64,000 nucleotides of DNA from Chlamydiales bacterium (lineage in GTDB: Bacteria; Chlamydiota; Chlamydiia; Chlamydiales; JACKPQ01), in assembly GCA_024233455.1 (NCBI GenBank), contig JACKPP010000001.1, forward strand, positions 372,001-436,000. The letters run 5' to 3'. Both the position numbers and the translations under genes were made by a program. This document shows, one piece after another, positions 1-9,337 of the stretch. The stretch's first letter is position 1; each line of letters begins with the position of its first letter. The notes below the pieces were generated by a model, which was given only the letters and a program-made list of their open reading frames with translations, ran no database searches and had not been told where the DNA came from.

Positions 1-387
1 CCATAGGTAACTTTTGGCTTTATGGCGATCCCAAAGTTTGATTCGACCATTATCGATATATGCCACTTCTCCAGATGCCAACACGGCCGATGATTGCCCC
101 TCAAACCCTGCAGTTATCTTCCAGTTAAATTGGTCGCCATTCACAGTTTGAAAGCCTACTTTCTCTTTACCCAAAACAGGAAAGAAAAATGCATTTTTTA
201 AAAGCCATTGGATTTTATCGGCAGTTGAATCCAAAGCATCATACCGAGGATGGTGCAAAGGAGGTAAAACAACAGAGTAAGCTTTGTCTCCAATTTTTGC
301 TTTTACCTCCCCAGAGGAGCGTTTGTAAAAAGAAATAGTACAATCTAAACTTGAATGACAGCCGATGAACTTCAATGAAGAAGCCAT
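1..387 (-). CDS. Hypothetical protein, N-terminal 129 codons, cut by window edge
   Basis: An open minus-strand frame runs from ATG at 387 to the edge of the window without a stop, so only the N-terminal 129 codons are visible. A good Shine-Dalgarno (TAGGAG) lies about 7 bases before the ATG, which supports the start. The visible part has no signal peptide or membrane segment. It is mixed alpha/beta in composition, begins MASSLKFIGCHS, and contains two Trp-containing stretches near residues 67 and 124. I do not recognise a family. It is divergent from the DUF177-rpmF-plsX run. The codon pattern looks like that of the neighbours and no frame break is seen. Confidence 0.7.
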   Translation of the reverse strand, partial: MASSLKFIGCHSSLDCTISFYKRSSGEVKAKIGDKAYSVVLPPLHHPRYDALDSTADKIQWLLKNAFFFPVLGKEKVGFQTVNGDQFNWKITAGFEGQSSAVLASGEVAYIDNGRIKLWDRHKAKSYLW

Positions 388-585
388 AAAAATACTCCTA
401 GAAAAGACGAAAAGAGCATATGAAAGAATCAAGAAAAAAACAAACTATTTATCCTAAGCCATGGGGAGGGCACGAAGAAAAAACATTAGACCCGTTGGGA
501 AAAGGGTAGCTTACTCCTATCCCAAATGACTCTAAAGACAACTAAATAATTTATTACTTGCGGATGATGGCAGAAATAAATTCCA
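388..585. other. Divergent intergenic region
   Basis: This spacer separates the minus-strand truncated gene from the plus-strand DUF177-rpmF run and should hold both promoters. A 29-codon plus-strand frame from ATG 422 is present but has no convincing ribosome site. I see no clear terminator or operator. Confidence 0.4.
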
Positions 586-1065
586 ATGGTTCAAAAAATA
601 GACATTTGCTACAATGACTTGATGCTGGATAAAATCTATATTGATCGCTTAAAAAGTGGAAATACCGACGAGATTGATGAGGTTTTGCCGGCGGCGTTTT
701 TGGACGTGCATGAGCCCGAATTAACGTTTAGGGGCGATGTCGTAGTTAAGGGCAAGGCCTACCTGGCCGGAGACCACTTGACTTTGCAACTGGATGCTGA
801 GGTAGTAGTAGAGATGCCTTGCAGTGTGTGCAATGAGCCCACCCAAGTGCCAGTTAAGCTGAAGAATTGCTGCTTAACTGTGGCCTTGAAAGACATCCGC
901 GGTGCGGTATACGACCCTAATGAACTCGTACGCGAAGTCATTTTGGCAGAGTTACCCCCAAGAGCCGAGTGCGCTGGAAATTGTCCAAGACGCGAAGAAT
1001 TAAAACCATTCTTGAAAGAGGAAGAAGAGGTCTTCTTCCCTTTCACAGATCTAGAGGAGAAGTAA
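586..1065 (+). CDS. DUF177/YceD-family protein upstream of rpmF
   Basis: The gene sits immediately before rpmF, the classical position of YceD (DUF177) proteins, which in other bacteria and plastids are linked to 23S rRNA accumulation or assembly. The 159-residue product has the family features: an acidic C-terminus, a central Cys pair (PCSVCNE, about residues 79-85) and a second Cys pair (CAGNC, about 128-132), probably a metal-binding or structural site. Residue Met13 (position 622) is an alternative start, because family members usually begin close to the segment MLDKIYIDRL and neither ATG has a strong Shine-Dalgarno. It is followed by rpmF after 5 bases, so the two are co-transcribed. C. 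trachomatis has an unannotated gene (CT809) at the equivalent place. Confidence 0.75.
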   Translation: MVQKIDICYNDLMLDKIYIDRLKSGNTDEIDEVLPAAFLDVHEPELTFRGDVVVKGKAYLAGDHLTLQLDAEVVVEMPCSVCNEPTQVPVKLKNCCLTVALKDIRGAVYDPNELVREVILAELPPRAECAGNCPRREELKPFLKEEEEVFFPFTDLEEK

Positions 1066-1070
1066 AAATT

Positions 1071-1256
1071 ATGGCAGTCCCACGTAACCGCCACTCAAAT
1101 GCACGTAAAAACAAGCGTAGATCGCATTTGGCAAAAACTGGCACTAATACGCAAACTTGCTCAAACTGCAATAAAGAAACCCTGCCCCACCGAGTCTGCG
1201 GCGCATGTGGCCATTATGGTGGCCGCTCTGTCGTCTGGGCCAAAGGTGCAGAATAA
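1071..1256 (+). CDS. rpmF: 50S ribosomal protein L32
   Basis: A 61-residue basic protein beginning MAVPRNRHSNARKNKRR, the standard L32 start, with a zinc-ribbon Cys set (CSNC near residues 30-33 and CGAC near 43-46). It is a structural component of the large ribosomal subunit. The start at 1071 is chosen over a longer in-frame extension because AGGAGAAG lies 9-16 bases upstream and the extension would run through the DUF177 gene. The order DUF177-rpmF-plsX is conserved in many bacteria, where plsX and the fatty-acid genes follow the ribosomal protein gene. Confidence 0.97.
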   Translation: MAVPRNRHSNARKNKRRSHLAKTGTNTQTCSNCNKETLPHRVCGACGHYGGRSVVWAKGAE

Positions 1257-1264
1257 GCAATCCA

Positions 1265-2188
1265 TTGCCTATCATTGGCTTGGATCTCATGGGGGGGGAC
1301 ACCCCCGCTTTGGATTTGGCAAAGGCCATCGCTAAACTCTTTGATGGCCAAGATTTGCCGTTCACTCTTGCTCTTTTGGGCACCCCAACTACCATTAAAC
1401 ACTTTGCCGCAATCGAAAACCTAAATGCTGAGCTTATTCCTGTTGAAGATGTCATTGAACTGGATGAAGATCCTCTAGCTGCGGTGCGCTCCAAAAAAGG
1501 CGCATCTACTAGTGTGGGCATGCAGCTTTTAAAGAAAAAAAGAATCGATGCTTTTGTGAGCATTGGCAACACTGGGGCCTTATTAATCTCCTCTAAACTT
1601 CACCTAGAACCCCTGAAGCGCTTTTCAAGACCAGCGCTACTGGCACTTATGCCTACACAAAAAAAGCCGATGGCGGTGCTAGATGTGGGCGCTAATATCT
1701 CCTCCAGTCCCGACCACTTGCTGCATTTTGCCAAAATGGGCATCGCCTACCAAAAAACTCTGGGTAGGGCAAACCCTAAAGTTGCTCTTTTAAATATCGG
1801 ATCGGAAGAGACCAAAGGCCGCAAAGAGCTACGTGAGGCCTACAAAAAACTCAAAAAAAGTCTGAAGGCGCAATTTATAGGAAATATCGAAGGTTGTAAT
1901 GTTTTTGAAGGCGAAGCTGATGTTCTGGTGACTGATGGATTTACCGGAAATATTTTTTTAAAAACTGCTGAAGGCTTATCCAAATTTATTCTTTCAAAAA
2001 CAGGGTCAAAAGGACTAGAAAACCTCAATCCCAACAGCTACCCTGGGGCTATTCTTTGTGGAGTTAAGGAGATTGTGGTCAAATGCCACAGTTATTCTAC
2101 GCCAGAAGCCATTATTCAAGGCTTGCTTGGCACCTACGATCTGATCACTAAAAATTTCATTCTGAAGCTTAAAAATCAGTTAACTTGA
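1265..2188 (+). CDS. plsX: Phosphate acyltransferase PlsX
   Basis: PlsX converts acyl-ACP and phosphate into acyl-phosphate, the first acyl-transfer step of the PlsX/PlsY route to phosphatidic acid. It acts in the cytoplasm at the membrane surface. The N-terminus IIGLDLMGGD matches the family motif GIDAMGGD, and GNTGALL (about residue 99) and VTDGFTGN (about residue 224) are conserved PlsX motifs. The likely start is TTG 1265, giving 307 residues. The longer ATG frame at 1205 overlaps rpmF by 52 bases and adds a non-homologous leader. A G8 run (1290-1297) falls in the MGGD codons. The gene follows rpmF after 8 bases. A plastid-type PlsB lies two genes downstream. Confidence 0.93.
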   Translation: MPIIGLDLMGGDTPALDLAKAIAKLFDGQDLPFTLALLGTPTTIKHFAAIENLNAELIPVEDVIELDEDPLAAVRSKKGASTSVGMQLLKKKRIDAFVSIGNTGALLISSKLHLEPLKRFSRPALLALMPTQKKPMAVLDVGANISSSPDHLLHFAKMGIAYQKTLGRANPKVALLNIGSEETKGRKELREAYKKLKKSLKAQFIGNIEGCNVFEGEADVLVTDGFTGNIFLKTAEGLSKFILSKTGSKGLENLNPNSYPGAILCGVKEIVVKCHSYSTPEAIIQGLLGTYDLITKNFILKLKNQLT

Positions 2189-2252
2189 TTTTTGAGACTG
2201 AAGTGTGCTATGCTGTCAAAAAAACATAAGTTCAATATGAGTCAATTTTCTA

Positions 2253-3791
2253 ATGAAAGATATTCTTTTAAACATCGAGTCCAAGGAGACACGCCTCGCC
2301 CTTTTGAAGTTCGGCGTACTCTGGGATCTAGTGATCGAACGCAGCTCAAGCAAACCCTTAACCGGGAATATTTACCGCGGCAGCGTCACTAACATTTTGC
2401 ATAACATCCAATCGGCCTTCATCGATATCGATGAGGGAGACAACGGATTCATCCATATTTCTGATATTTTGGAAAATGCCCAAAAACTCCAGGAGATGTA
2501 TGGAATGGATTTGGAGTGGGATGAGGAAAACAAGCCCCCGCAAAAGCGAATTCAAACCGCTGATATCGATCAACTTTTAAATATCGATCAGCCTGTGCTC
2601 GTGCAGGTGGTGAAAGAACCCATCGGCTCTAAAGGTGCCAGACTCACCTCTAACATCAGTGTGGCTGGACGCTACCTAGTCATGTTACCGAACAATCCTC
2701 ACCGAGGTGTTTCGCGAAAAATAGAAGACCGTGGAGCACGCGAAAAGCTAAAAAAAATCATCCGCTCATTTGAAATGCCTAAAGACACAGGATTGATTTG
2801 CCGCACATCGAGCGTGAACGCCTCCCCCGAAAAACTTGCTGATGAAGCGCGTGATCTTTTTCAAACGTGGGAAACCATCGTGGAAGAATACAACAAAGCT
2901 ACCGGGCCAAAATGTCTTTTTGAAGAATCAGACTTAATCAAACGCGCCGTTTTAACTGCCGTGGATAAAAAATACGATCGGATACTAGTCGATGACCAGG
3001 CTACATTTTTGCGCTGTAAAAAACTCTACGCCCCCTATGCCAACGAGCACCCGATCAAGATTGAAATGTACCGGGATAAGATTCCCATGTTTGAGCGCTT
3101 TGGAGTCGAGCGTGAACTTGACAAGGCCATGAAGCGGAAAATATGGCTTCCTAGCGGCGGGTATTTATTTTTTGACTTAACCGAGGCCATGTGTACCATC
3201 GATGTCAACTCGGGCCGCAGCAGCGGCGATAAAGCTAAAGACTTAGAAGAGGGTCTGGCTAGAATCAACATGGAAGCTGCCGAAGAAATTGCCAGGCAGC
3301 TACGATTACGTAACATCGGCGGCTTAGTTATCTGCGATTTTATTGATATGCGCTCTAGAAAAAATCAGAGACGCGTTCTCGACAGACTTAAAGAAGCTCT
3401 CAAAGAAGATTCTGCTAAATGTACCGTTTTGGGCATGAGTGAATTTGGACTTGTGGAGATGACCAGACAGCGCTCTCGCGAATCCCTCTACCAGACGATC
3501 CTCTCCCATTGTCCCTATTGCAGCGGCCTAGGATCTATTAAGACCCATGAAAGTGTAGAAATCGAAATTGAGCGCGCGCTAAAAAAACTCATCAACTTGA
3601 AAGAAGAGTATGCCCTTGAAGTAAACATCCACCCTCAGGTGAGTCAGCACATGGGCAAGAAGGGAAGAGACCATCTCATTCGTTTGGCAAAAACATTAAA
3701 TGCCGACATAAAGTTTAAAGTCAAAGATGCACTTCACCTCAACGATTTTGAGTTCTACTGCAGCATTAACGGGAAAAAACTAGAAGTATGA
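2253..3791 (+). CDS. rng: Ribonuclease E/G family endoribonuclease (CafA/RNase G-like)
   Basis: This enzyme cleaves single-stranded RNA from a 5' monophosphate end during rRNA 5' maturation and mRNA decay. The 512 residues fit RNase G rather than the much longer RNase E. An S1 RNA-binding domain (about 38-130) carries GSVTNILHNIQSAFIDI. The catalytic magnesium site is visible as TIDVNSGR (about residue 315) and VICDFIDM (about residue 360). The zinc-link Cys pair is CPYC near residue 424. There is no long degradosome-scaffold tail. Its last 4 bases overlap the plsB start (ATGA), so the two are translationally coupled. The pairing with plsB matches C. trachomatis CT808-CT807. Confidence 0.93.
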   Translation: MKDILLNIESKETRLALLKFGVLWDLVIERSSSKPLTGNIYRGSVTNILHNIQSAFIDIDEGDNGFIHISDILENAQKLQEMYGMDLEWDEENKPPQKRIQTADIDQLLNIDQPVLVQVVKEPIGSKGARLTSNISVAGRYLVMLPNNPHRGVSRKIEDRGAREKLKKIIRSFEMPKDTGLICRTSSVNASPEKLADEARDLFQTWETIVEEYNKATGPKCLFEESDLIKRAVLTAVDKKYDRILVDDQATFLRCKKLYAPYANEHPIKIEMYRDKIPMFERFGVERELDKAMKRKIWLPSGGYLFFDLTEAMCTIDVNSGRSSGDKAKDLEEGLARINMEAAEEIARQLRLRNIGGLVICDFIDMRSRKNQRRVLDRLKEALKEDSAKCTVLGMSEFGLVEMTRQRSRESLYQTILSHCPYCSGLGSIKTHESVEIEIERALKKLINLKEEYALEVNIHPQVSQHMGKKGRDHLIRLAKTLNADIKFKVKDALHLNDFEFYCSINGKKLEV

Positions 3792-4777
3792 CATTTGAGG
3801 AAAAGCTAAAAAAATACACCGACAGCAAAGTCATTCCAGAAAAGTATTCCAAGCTTTTACAGGGGTTTTATGATGAATATTGCAATACTCTGAGCCGTAA
3901 AGGCGATTCAATTGAAAATCACCGAGAAATTTTCGAAATTTTAGTAGAACTTGTACGCGATCAATGTCAACATCCCTTTCATTTTGCTCACTTTCATAAA
4001 GGCATCCGCGCACCTTTTGATTACTATACCTTTGGAATCGAATTTTTGCGTCCCATTATTAACTACGAAGAAAATAAAACGTATGGTCTAGAAATTTTCG
4101 ATCAGATCGAGCAACAGCTAGAAGAGGGACACAACGCCATTTTTCTTGCCAATCACCAAATTGAAGCCGACCCTCAAGCCATGAGCTTACTACTTGAGCG
4201 CACCCATCCCAAAATTGCTGAAGAAAAAATTTTCATTGCCGGAGAGCGCGTCATCACCGATCCGCTTGCCGTGCCCTTTAGCTTAGGATGTAACTTGCTA
4301 TGTATCTATTCCAAGCGCTATATCGACCACCCACCTGAGCTACAAGAACAAAAGCAATTGCATAACAAAAAAACGATGCAAATCATGTCTGAGCTCTTAG
4401 CTGAAGGCGGGAAAGTGATTTATGTTGCTCCTAGTGGTGGACGTGATAGGCAAAACGCCCAAGGAGTGGTAGAGCTAGCCCCTTTTGATGCCAAAAGCAT
4501 CGAGATGATGTGCCTAATGGCTAAAAAATCAAAACACCCCACACACTTTTACCCTCTTGCTCTTAAAACCTATTCCCTTTTGCCTCCTCCTAGCACGATT
4601 CAAACCGAGCTTGGAGAGCGGCGTATTATCGAAGGTGGCGGCATTAAAATGGCTGTAGTACCAGAAGTGGATATGAATGTTTTTCCTGGATCTGATATAA
4701 AGGATAAACACGAAAGACGCGAAAAACGCGCCTTATATATTCACAATTTGGTGGTAGAAGCCTATGATACTCTCTAG
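3788..4777 (+). CDS. plsB: Glycerol-3-phosphate acyltransferase, chlamydial/plastid type
   Basis: It transfers an acyl group from acyl-ACP to the sn-1 position of glycerol-3-phosphate, giving lysophosphatidic acid. The acyltransferase HX4D motif is NHQIEAD (residues 122-128), followed by FIAGERV (about residue 155) and VAPSGGRDR (about residue 213), all typical of the soluble GPAT family shared by plant plastids and Chlamydiae. At 329 residues it is much shorter than E. coli PlsB. It overlaps rng by 4 bases and the M16 protease gene by 14 bases. The plastid-like form is a known chlamydial marker and supports the taxonomic call. Confidence 0.93.
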   Translation: MTFEEKLKKYTDSKVIPEKYSKLLQGFYDEYCNTLSRKGDSIENHREIFEILVELVRDQCQHPFHFAHFHKGIRAPFDYYTFGIEFLRPIINYEENKTYGLEIFDQIEQQLEEGHNAIFLANHQIEADPQAMSLLLERTHPKIAEEKIFIAGERVITDPLAVPFSLGCNLLCIYSKRYIDHPPELQEQKQLHNKKTMQIMSELLAEGGKVIYVAPSGGRDRQNAQGVVELAPFDAKSIEMMCLMAKKSKHPTHFYPLALKTYSLLPPPSTIQTELGERRIIEGGGIKMAVVPEVDMNVFPGSDIKDKHERREKRALYIHNLVVEAYDTL

Positions 4778-7601
4778 TTTACTCTCTCTGATCCTTTTTG
4801 CTTGTCCGGCCAAAGGGTACATCGACATCCAAGACGAAAACAAAGTTCAAATCCAAACGCCAGATTTACAAAAGCGACAAACGGCAAAAATACGCCTTTG
4901 CAATGGTCTTTCAGCCTATATCATTTCCGATCCAAATGCCGACCAATCAGCTGCAGCATTAGCAGTGGCAGTGGGAAGCTGGCTCGATCCCAAGGAATAC
5001 CCTGGTACAGCACACTTTTTAGAACACCTCTTATTTTTGGGGAACAAAGCCTACCCGGAAGAAGACGAATTTATGGGCTACGTTCAAAGCAATGGAGGAT
5101 TGGTCAATGCCTATACCGCCTCTGATCGGACTGTTTACATGTTTTCGGTCAACAATAACGCATTTGATGGTGGACTAAACCGATTTGCCCACTTTTTTAT
5201 CGATCCTTTGTTCGATCCATCAGGTGTCGGCCGAGAGCTGCATGCTGTGGACCAAGAAAATGCCAAAAATATCGAAAACGACAGCTGGCGATGGTGGATG
5301 ATTCTCAAAGAGACCGGCAATCCAGCTTCCCCCAACGCTACATTTAGCACTGGTAATGCCCAAACTCTAGGCAAAATCCCACCTAGTGCGGTGCGCAATT
5401 GGTGGCAAGAGCACTATAGCGCAGACAAAATGTACCTGGTCATCTACTCTAATCAACCTTTGGAGAGCTTAAAACAGCAAGTCGTGAAAGATTTTGGTCC
5501 CATCGAAAAAAGAAATGTTAGGGATCAACTATCTGATGCCAACTTGCTTTCAAAAGATCAAGAAGGTCATATTTTCTACATCGAACCCGTGCGCGATGTG
5601 CGTGATCTAACCCTAACTTGGGAACTACCTACTTGGGCTACAAGCGATATGGGCGCTAAATACCCGCAACTCTTATCCTACGTGCTGGGAAATGGCGCCA
5701 AAAACAGTCTAGAAGCCCTCCTTAAAAAACAAGGGCTTGCCGAAAGCGTTTCAAGCGATATGATGCGCCTTTCGGAAACCAAAGCTTTATTCATGCTTTC
5801 AGTAGACCTCACCACAGAAGGCGTAGAAAAGAGAGAAGAAGTCATACAAGAATGTTTTGATGCTATTGGAATGCTACAAAAAACTGGCATCCCAGAATAC
5901 ATCTACCGCGACCTGCAAAAAATGGCCCTGATTAACTACGAGTGGCAGACTAGGCATAGTGCTTTTGAATACGCGCAATCCATTGCCAGCCAACTCCCCT
6001 ATGAAAAGCTATCTACCTTTCCCTCCAAAACGCTCTTCTACGACAGCTACAACCCCAAACAGATTCGCAAACTTCTAAACACACTTACGCCCGAAAACTG
6101 TTTTGTATCCGTCGTCGCCTCCCCTCAACTGACCGATGTGCAACCTGAATCTGAAGAAAAATGGCTGGGTGGCAAATACGCCGTTCGCCCTTTTGCCATC
6201 AATGCCATTCAACCACTGCCAGAAATTGGACTGCCCAAACAAAATCCCTTCATCCCAACCAATCTTCAAATACTTCCCAAAAAGCCAGCACAAAGCGCTC
6301 CAACGCAAATTGCCAATGATCTCTTTGGAACAAGTTACTACACTCCTGCACCGGAATTTTCGGTTCCCGAAATCTCTTGGTTCATCAGTCTAAAAAGTCC
6401 TCTCATTGATGGAACACCTGAGCACACAGCCTTACTCGATCTCTTTACCCGTACTGCCAGCGAAAAACTCACCTCCCAGCTTTTCTTTGCCTCCTTTGCT
6501 GGTTTACATGCAGGGGTGTCCCAAGCCGACTTAAAGCTAACGCTTCAAATCAATGGCTATAGCGACAAAGCCAAGATCTTGCTAGATGAAATGATTCAAA
6601 CTTTCAAAAACGCCAAGCCTACCGCATCAGAATTTGCCATCTACAAAGAATCCCTTCTAACCACCTATGCCAACAACCAAAAAGCTATGCCCTTTATGCA
6701 GGCAAATGATCTTATGGCAAGCGTTATCTACAACGACTCCCCGTCCTCAAAAGCCCTCTACAACGCTCTGGACAAGATCACCTATGAAGACTACCTAAAA
6801 TTTGCAGGTGACATCTCCAAGCAGCTTTACGCTGAGACGCTTTTTGCTGGCAACCTAACTAAAAGCCAAGCAGAAGACATCTGGGCCCATCTAGTAACTA
6901 ACCTTGCAAGTACTCCCTATCCTCTAAACGAACAACACCAAAAAAGCGTCTTAGTCCTGAGCGGCGACAATGGCCCCTTTGCCATCTCTGACTCTACTTC
7001 TATGCAGGGCAATGCCACCCTGCTTTTGATTGAAGAAGGAAGTTTTACCTACGAAAAAAGAGCCGCCCAAGAGATTTTGGGAACAACACTAGGAGATGCC
7101 TTTTTTAAAGAACTGCGCACCAAACAGCAGACTGGCTATATTGCCAGGGGCTGGAAGCGCGATGTGGCCGATGAACTGCTGCAGTTCTTTGCAGTACAAT
7201 CTGCAAGCCACGGTCCCGATGATCTGCTATCCCGTTTTGAGCTCTTTTTGGAAACCTTTATTAAAGACTTTTCCAATGAATTTTCTGAAGAAAAATTTGA
7301 AGAAGTAAAAAAAGGCGTGATCACCACCCTGACCAATCCACCCACCAATTTAGTTGATCTTTCATCCCGCCTCTACACCTTTGCCTACGTCAAACACGGC
7401 GACTTTAACTACCTGGAAAATATAGCCCAAGCTGCCAAAACACTCACCTATGATCAAGTTCGCACCTATGCCAACGAATTCTTTTCACGTAAAAACAAAC
7501 GCCGCCTAGCAGTTTTGCTGCAAGGAGCTCCCACGGCAGCAGCCTTTCATTTTACCGAAATCACTCCAACCGCTGTAAAAAACCAAGGCTCTTTCCGCTA
7601 G
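4764..7601 (+). CDS. ptr: M16 family zinc metalloprotease (insulinase/protease III-like)
   Basis: A large (945-residue) two-halved metalloprotease of the pitrilysin/insulin-degrading group. The inverted zinc motif HxxEH is HFLEH at residues 84-88, and the third ligand is likely the Glu of VDQENAKN. The second half (from about residue 500) has no zinc motif, as expected for the inactive partner domain that closes the chamber. The N-terminal 15-20 residues are hydrophobic (SSLLSLILFAC), which suggests export to the periplasm, where these enzymes degrade short peptides. The ATG lies inside the 3' end of plsB (14-base overlap), as in the C. trachomatis CT807-CT806 pair. Confidence 0.92.
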   Translation: MILSSLLSLILFACPAKGYIDIQDENKVQIQTPDLQKRQTAKIRLCNGLSAYIISDPNADQSAAALAVAVGSWLDPKEYPGTAHFLEHLLFLGNKAYPEEDEFMGYVQSNGGLVNAYTASDRTVYMFSVNNNAFDGGLNRFAHFFIDPLFDPSGVGRELHAVDQENAKNIENDSWRWWMILKETGNPASPNATFSTGNAQTLGKIPPSAVRNWWQEHYSADKMYLVIYSNQPLESLKQQVVKDFGPIEKRNVRDQLSDANLLSKDQEGHIFYIEPVRDVRDLTLTWELPTWATSDMGAKYPQLLSYVLGNGAKNSLEALLKKQGLAESVSSDMMRLSETKALFMLSVDLTTEGVEKREEVIQECFDAIGMLQKTGIPEYIYRDLQKMALINYEWQTRHSAFEYAQSIASQLPYEKLSTFPSKTLFYDSYNPKQIRKLLNTLTPENCFVSVVASPQLTDVQPESEEKWLGGKYAVRPFAINAIQPLPEIGLPKQNPFIPTNLQILPKKPAQSAPTQIANDLFGTSYYTPAPEFSVPEISWFISLKSPLIDGTPEHTALLDLFTRTASEKLTSQLFFASFAGLHAGVSQADLKLTLQINGYSDKAKILLDEMIQTFKNAKPTASEFAIYKESLLTTYANNQKAMPFMQANDLMASVIYNDSPSSKALYNALDKITYEDYLKFAGDISKQLYAETLFAGNLTKSQAEDIWAHLVTNLASTPYPLNEQHQKSVLVLSGDNGPFAISDSTSMQGNATLLLIEEGSFTYEKRAAQEILGTTLGDAFFKELRTKQQTGYIARGWKRDVADELLQFFAVQSASHGPDDLLSRFELFLETFIKDFSNEFSEEKFEEVKKGVITTLTNPPTNLVDLSSRLYTFAYVKHGDFNYLENIAQAAKTLTYDQVRTYANEFFSRKNKRRLAVLLQGAPTAAAFHFTEITPTAVKNQGSFR

Positions 7602-7652
7602 AACACTGGTCTGTTTCCATTAACTTGATTTTCAAACTGGGAGAAGGTAACA

Positions 7653-8111
7653 TTGACTTCTATGTTCAATAAATTGATCATTTTACTCCTAGCTTTTGTG
7701 ACTACCAGCTTGCAGTGCCAAGAAAGTAGGCCCTCGGTGGTGACTGCTTATCGTATCAGCCGAGAATGGAGCCCCCAAGCGGACGTCAGTATCCTGGACA
7801 ATGAAGATCAGATCGTTAAAGATCCTTATCATCAGAACATAAAAGAATTACTGACCGCTACAGACCCCAAATCGGCTTACTATTCCTACTTTAAAGGCCT
7901 TATTTATTTAGGCCGAAGACAACATGCCAAAAGCTACGCTTCCTTTTCTAAAGCCCTAAAAGATGGTTTTCCTGACTGGAGAGCAAGGTTTTATCGCGCT
8001 AAAGCATCCTTGCAAATGGGTAAAAAAACAAAAGCCACCGTGGATCTGGCATGCGTGGTTAAAGACAACCCCTCAATTGACTTTTTTTCACTTGTCAAAC
8101 ATTTGAAATAA
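7653..8111 (+). CDS. Small exported TPR-like protein
   Basis: A 152-residue protein starting at TTG 7653 (or ATG 7662). GGGAGAAGG at about 7640 is well placed for the TTG. Residues 4-22 (MFNKLIILLLAFVTTSLQC) form a signal peptide ending near a Cys, so it may be a lipoprotein. Residues about 75-145 look like two tetratricopeptide helical pairs (YYSYFKGLIYLGRRQHAKSY, then RFYRAKASLQMGKKTKA). The function is unknown; TPR pairs usually mediate protein-protein contacts. It lies 51 bases after the M16 gene and may belong to the same transcript. Confidence 0.7.
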   Translation: MTSMFNKLIILLLAFVTTSLQCQESRPSVVTAYRISREWSPQADVSILDNEDQIVKDPYHQNIKELLTATDPKSAYYSYFKGLIYLGRRQHAKSYASFSKALKDGFPDWRARFYRAKASLQMGKKTKATVDLACVVKDNPSIDFFSLVKHLK

Positions 8112-8128
8112 GCAGTTGAATGACTGTA

Positions 8129-8845
8129 TCAATTTTGTTGCATATTGTGATAGATCATATCGACATCATCGAGATCTTCTAGCCAGTCCATAAGCGCCTG
8201 ATTGGCTTCTGCTGTGGCCTCATCACACTCCACGTACACTTTTGGAATCATTTCTAAACTTGCATCTGAGGCAATACCGAGCTGGTCTAACCCCTCTTTA
8301 ACCTCATAGAGCATCTCTGGAGGAGTGGTAATGATATACGACTCTTCTTCGACCTCAAAATCTTCTGCACCAGCCTCTGTTGCAGCCAAAAAAAGTGCAT
8401 CTTCATCGATGGCTGATCTTTCCACAGTGATGATCCCCTTTTTATCAAAATTGAAAGCCACCGATCCAGGAGAAGCAATACTGCCTCCGCGCTTATTGGT
8501 AGCAATGCGAATATCTGATGAGGTGCGGTTTTTATTATCGGTCATGATTTCGACTATAATACCAACACCTCCGTGACCGTACAATTCATAGGTGATCTCT
8601 TCGTAATTACTCTGATCGGCGCTCGATGCCTTCTTAATATTGCGCTCGATATTATCTTTGGGTAGATTCACAACTTTTGCTTTTTGCAAAGCCAGCCGAA
8701 GACGGGGGTTGGCTTCTGGATCAGGGCCTCCAACTTTCACTGCGGTGATAATTTCCTTGGTAACACGCGTAAACTCTTTGCCCTTTTTGGCATCAGCACG
8801 CGCTTTGCGATGTTTAATATTTGCCCATTTACTATGTCCAGCCAT
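8129..8845 (-). CDS. yebC: YebC/PmpR-family protein
   Basis: It begins MAGHSKWANIKHRKARAD, the family signature, and is 238 residues long, normal for YebC. Members act as transcriptional regulators and, in recent work on other bacteria, in relief of ribosome stalling at proline-rich stretches. A purine-rich site (AAGGGGC) precedes the ATG. It is the last gene of a minus-strand operon prfB-GNAT-GNAT-yebC, with 3 bases between it and the preceding gene. The same neighbourhood (CT457-CT459) is found in C. trachomatis, and pairing with release factor RF2 fits a translation role. Confidence 0.95.
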   Translation of the reverse strand: MAGHSKWANIKHRKARADAKKGKEFTRVTKEIITAVKVGGPDPEANPRLRLALQKAKVVNLPKDNIERNIKKASSADQSNYEEITYELYGHGGVGIIVEIMTDNKNRTSSDIRIATNKRGGSIASPGSVAFNFDKKGIITVERSAIDEDALFLAATEAGAEDFEVEEESYIITTPPEMLYEVKEGLDQLGIASDASLEMIPKVYVECDEATAEANQALMDWLEDLDDVDMIYHNMQQN

Positions 8846-8848
8846 ATT

Positions 8849-9337
8849 TTAAAGCCCCTTTTGCATTACGATTTTATCCCGATATTGATTGGGACCTTCT
8901 TTTAAAAAGTGTTTTTGCACCCCATATTCACGATACCCAAGCCGCTTATAAAGATTTAGCGCAGGATTTCCCTTATATACCTCTAAGTGCAAAAGCTCAA
9001 TCCCATGCTTCTTCTTGGCCATTCGCTCAGCTTCTTTGATCAGCATTGTGCCAACGCCTTTGCCCCGGAACTCTTTGCCCACCACAATACCAAACAGACA
9101 CTGGTGTTTTAGTTTTTCATAGGGCTGTAAATACAGCACGAGCATTCCAGCGGGCATCCCATCAAAGTCGGCTGTCAGAGTGGCTTCCTTAGCTCCATAG
9201 CTCATCCAAATCCGAATCGTATCATCCAGTTCTCGCACATCCATAACCGGAAAAAAATCTAAAATTCCCGGTTCTAGGAGCCACTCTTTTAGGCATTTGG
9301 CATCGGAAGGCTCGCTAGGTCTAATACTGATATTCAT
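8849..9337 (-). CDS. GNAT family N-acetyltransferase (YhhY-like)
   Basis: A 162-residue acetyltransferase of the GCN5-related fold. The acetyl-CoA pyrophosphate-binding loop is visible as VVGKEFRGKGVGTML (about residues 86-100, R/QxxGxG/A type), followed by the ALNLYKRLGY motif typical of motif B. The substrate is unknown. Its ATG overlaps the TGA of the next acetyltransferase gene (ATGA), so the two are coupled. It corresponds in position to C. trachomatis CT458. The neighbouring paralogue suggests a local duplication. Confidence 0.88.
   Translation of the reverse strand: MNISIRPSEPSDAKCLKEWLLEPGILDFFPVMDVRELDDTIRIWMSYGAKEATLTADFDGMPAGMLVLYLQPYEKLKHQCLFGIVVGKEFRGKGVGTMLIKEAERMAKKKHGIELLHLEVYKGNPALNLYKRLGYREYGVQKHFLKEGPNQYRDKIVMQKGL

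Noticed and set aside
422..511. 29-codon frame upstream of the DUF177 gene
   Set aside because: Short, no convincing Shine-Dalgarno and no recognisable product.
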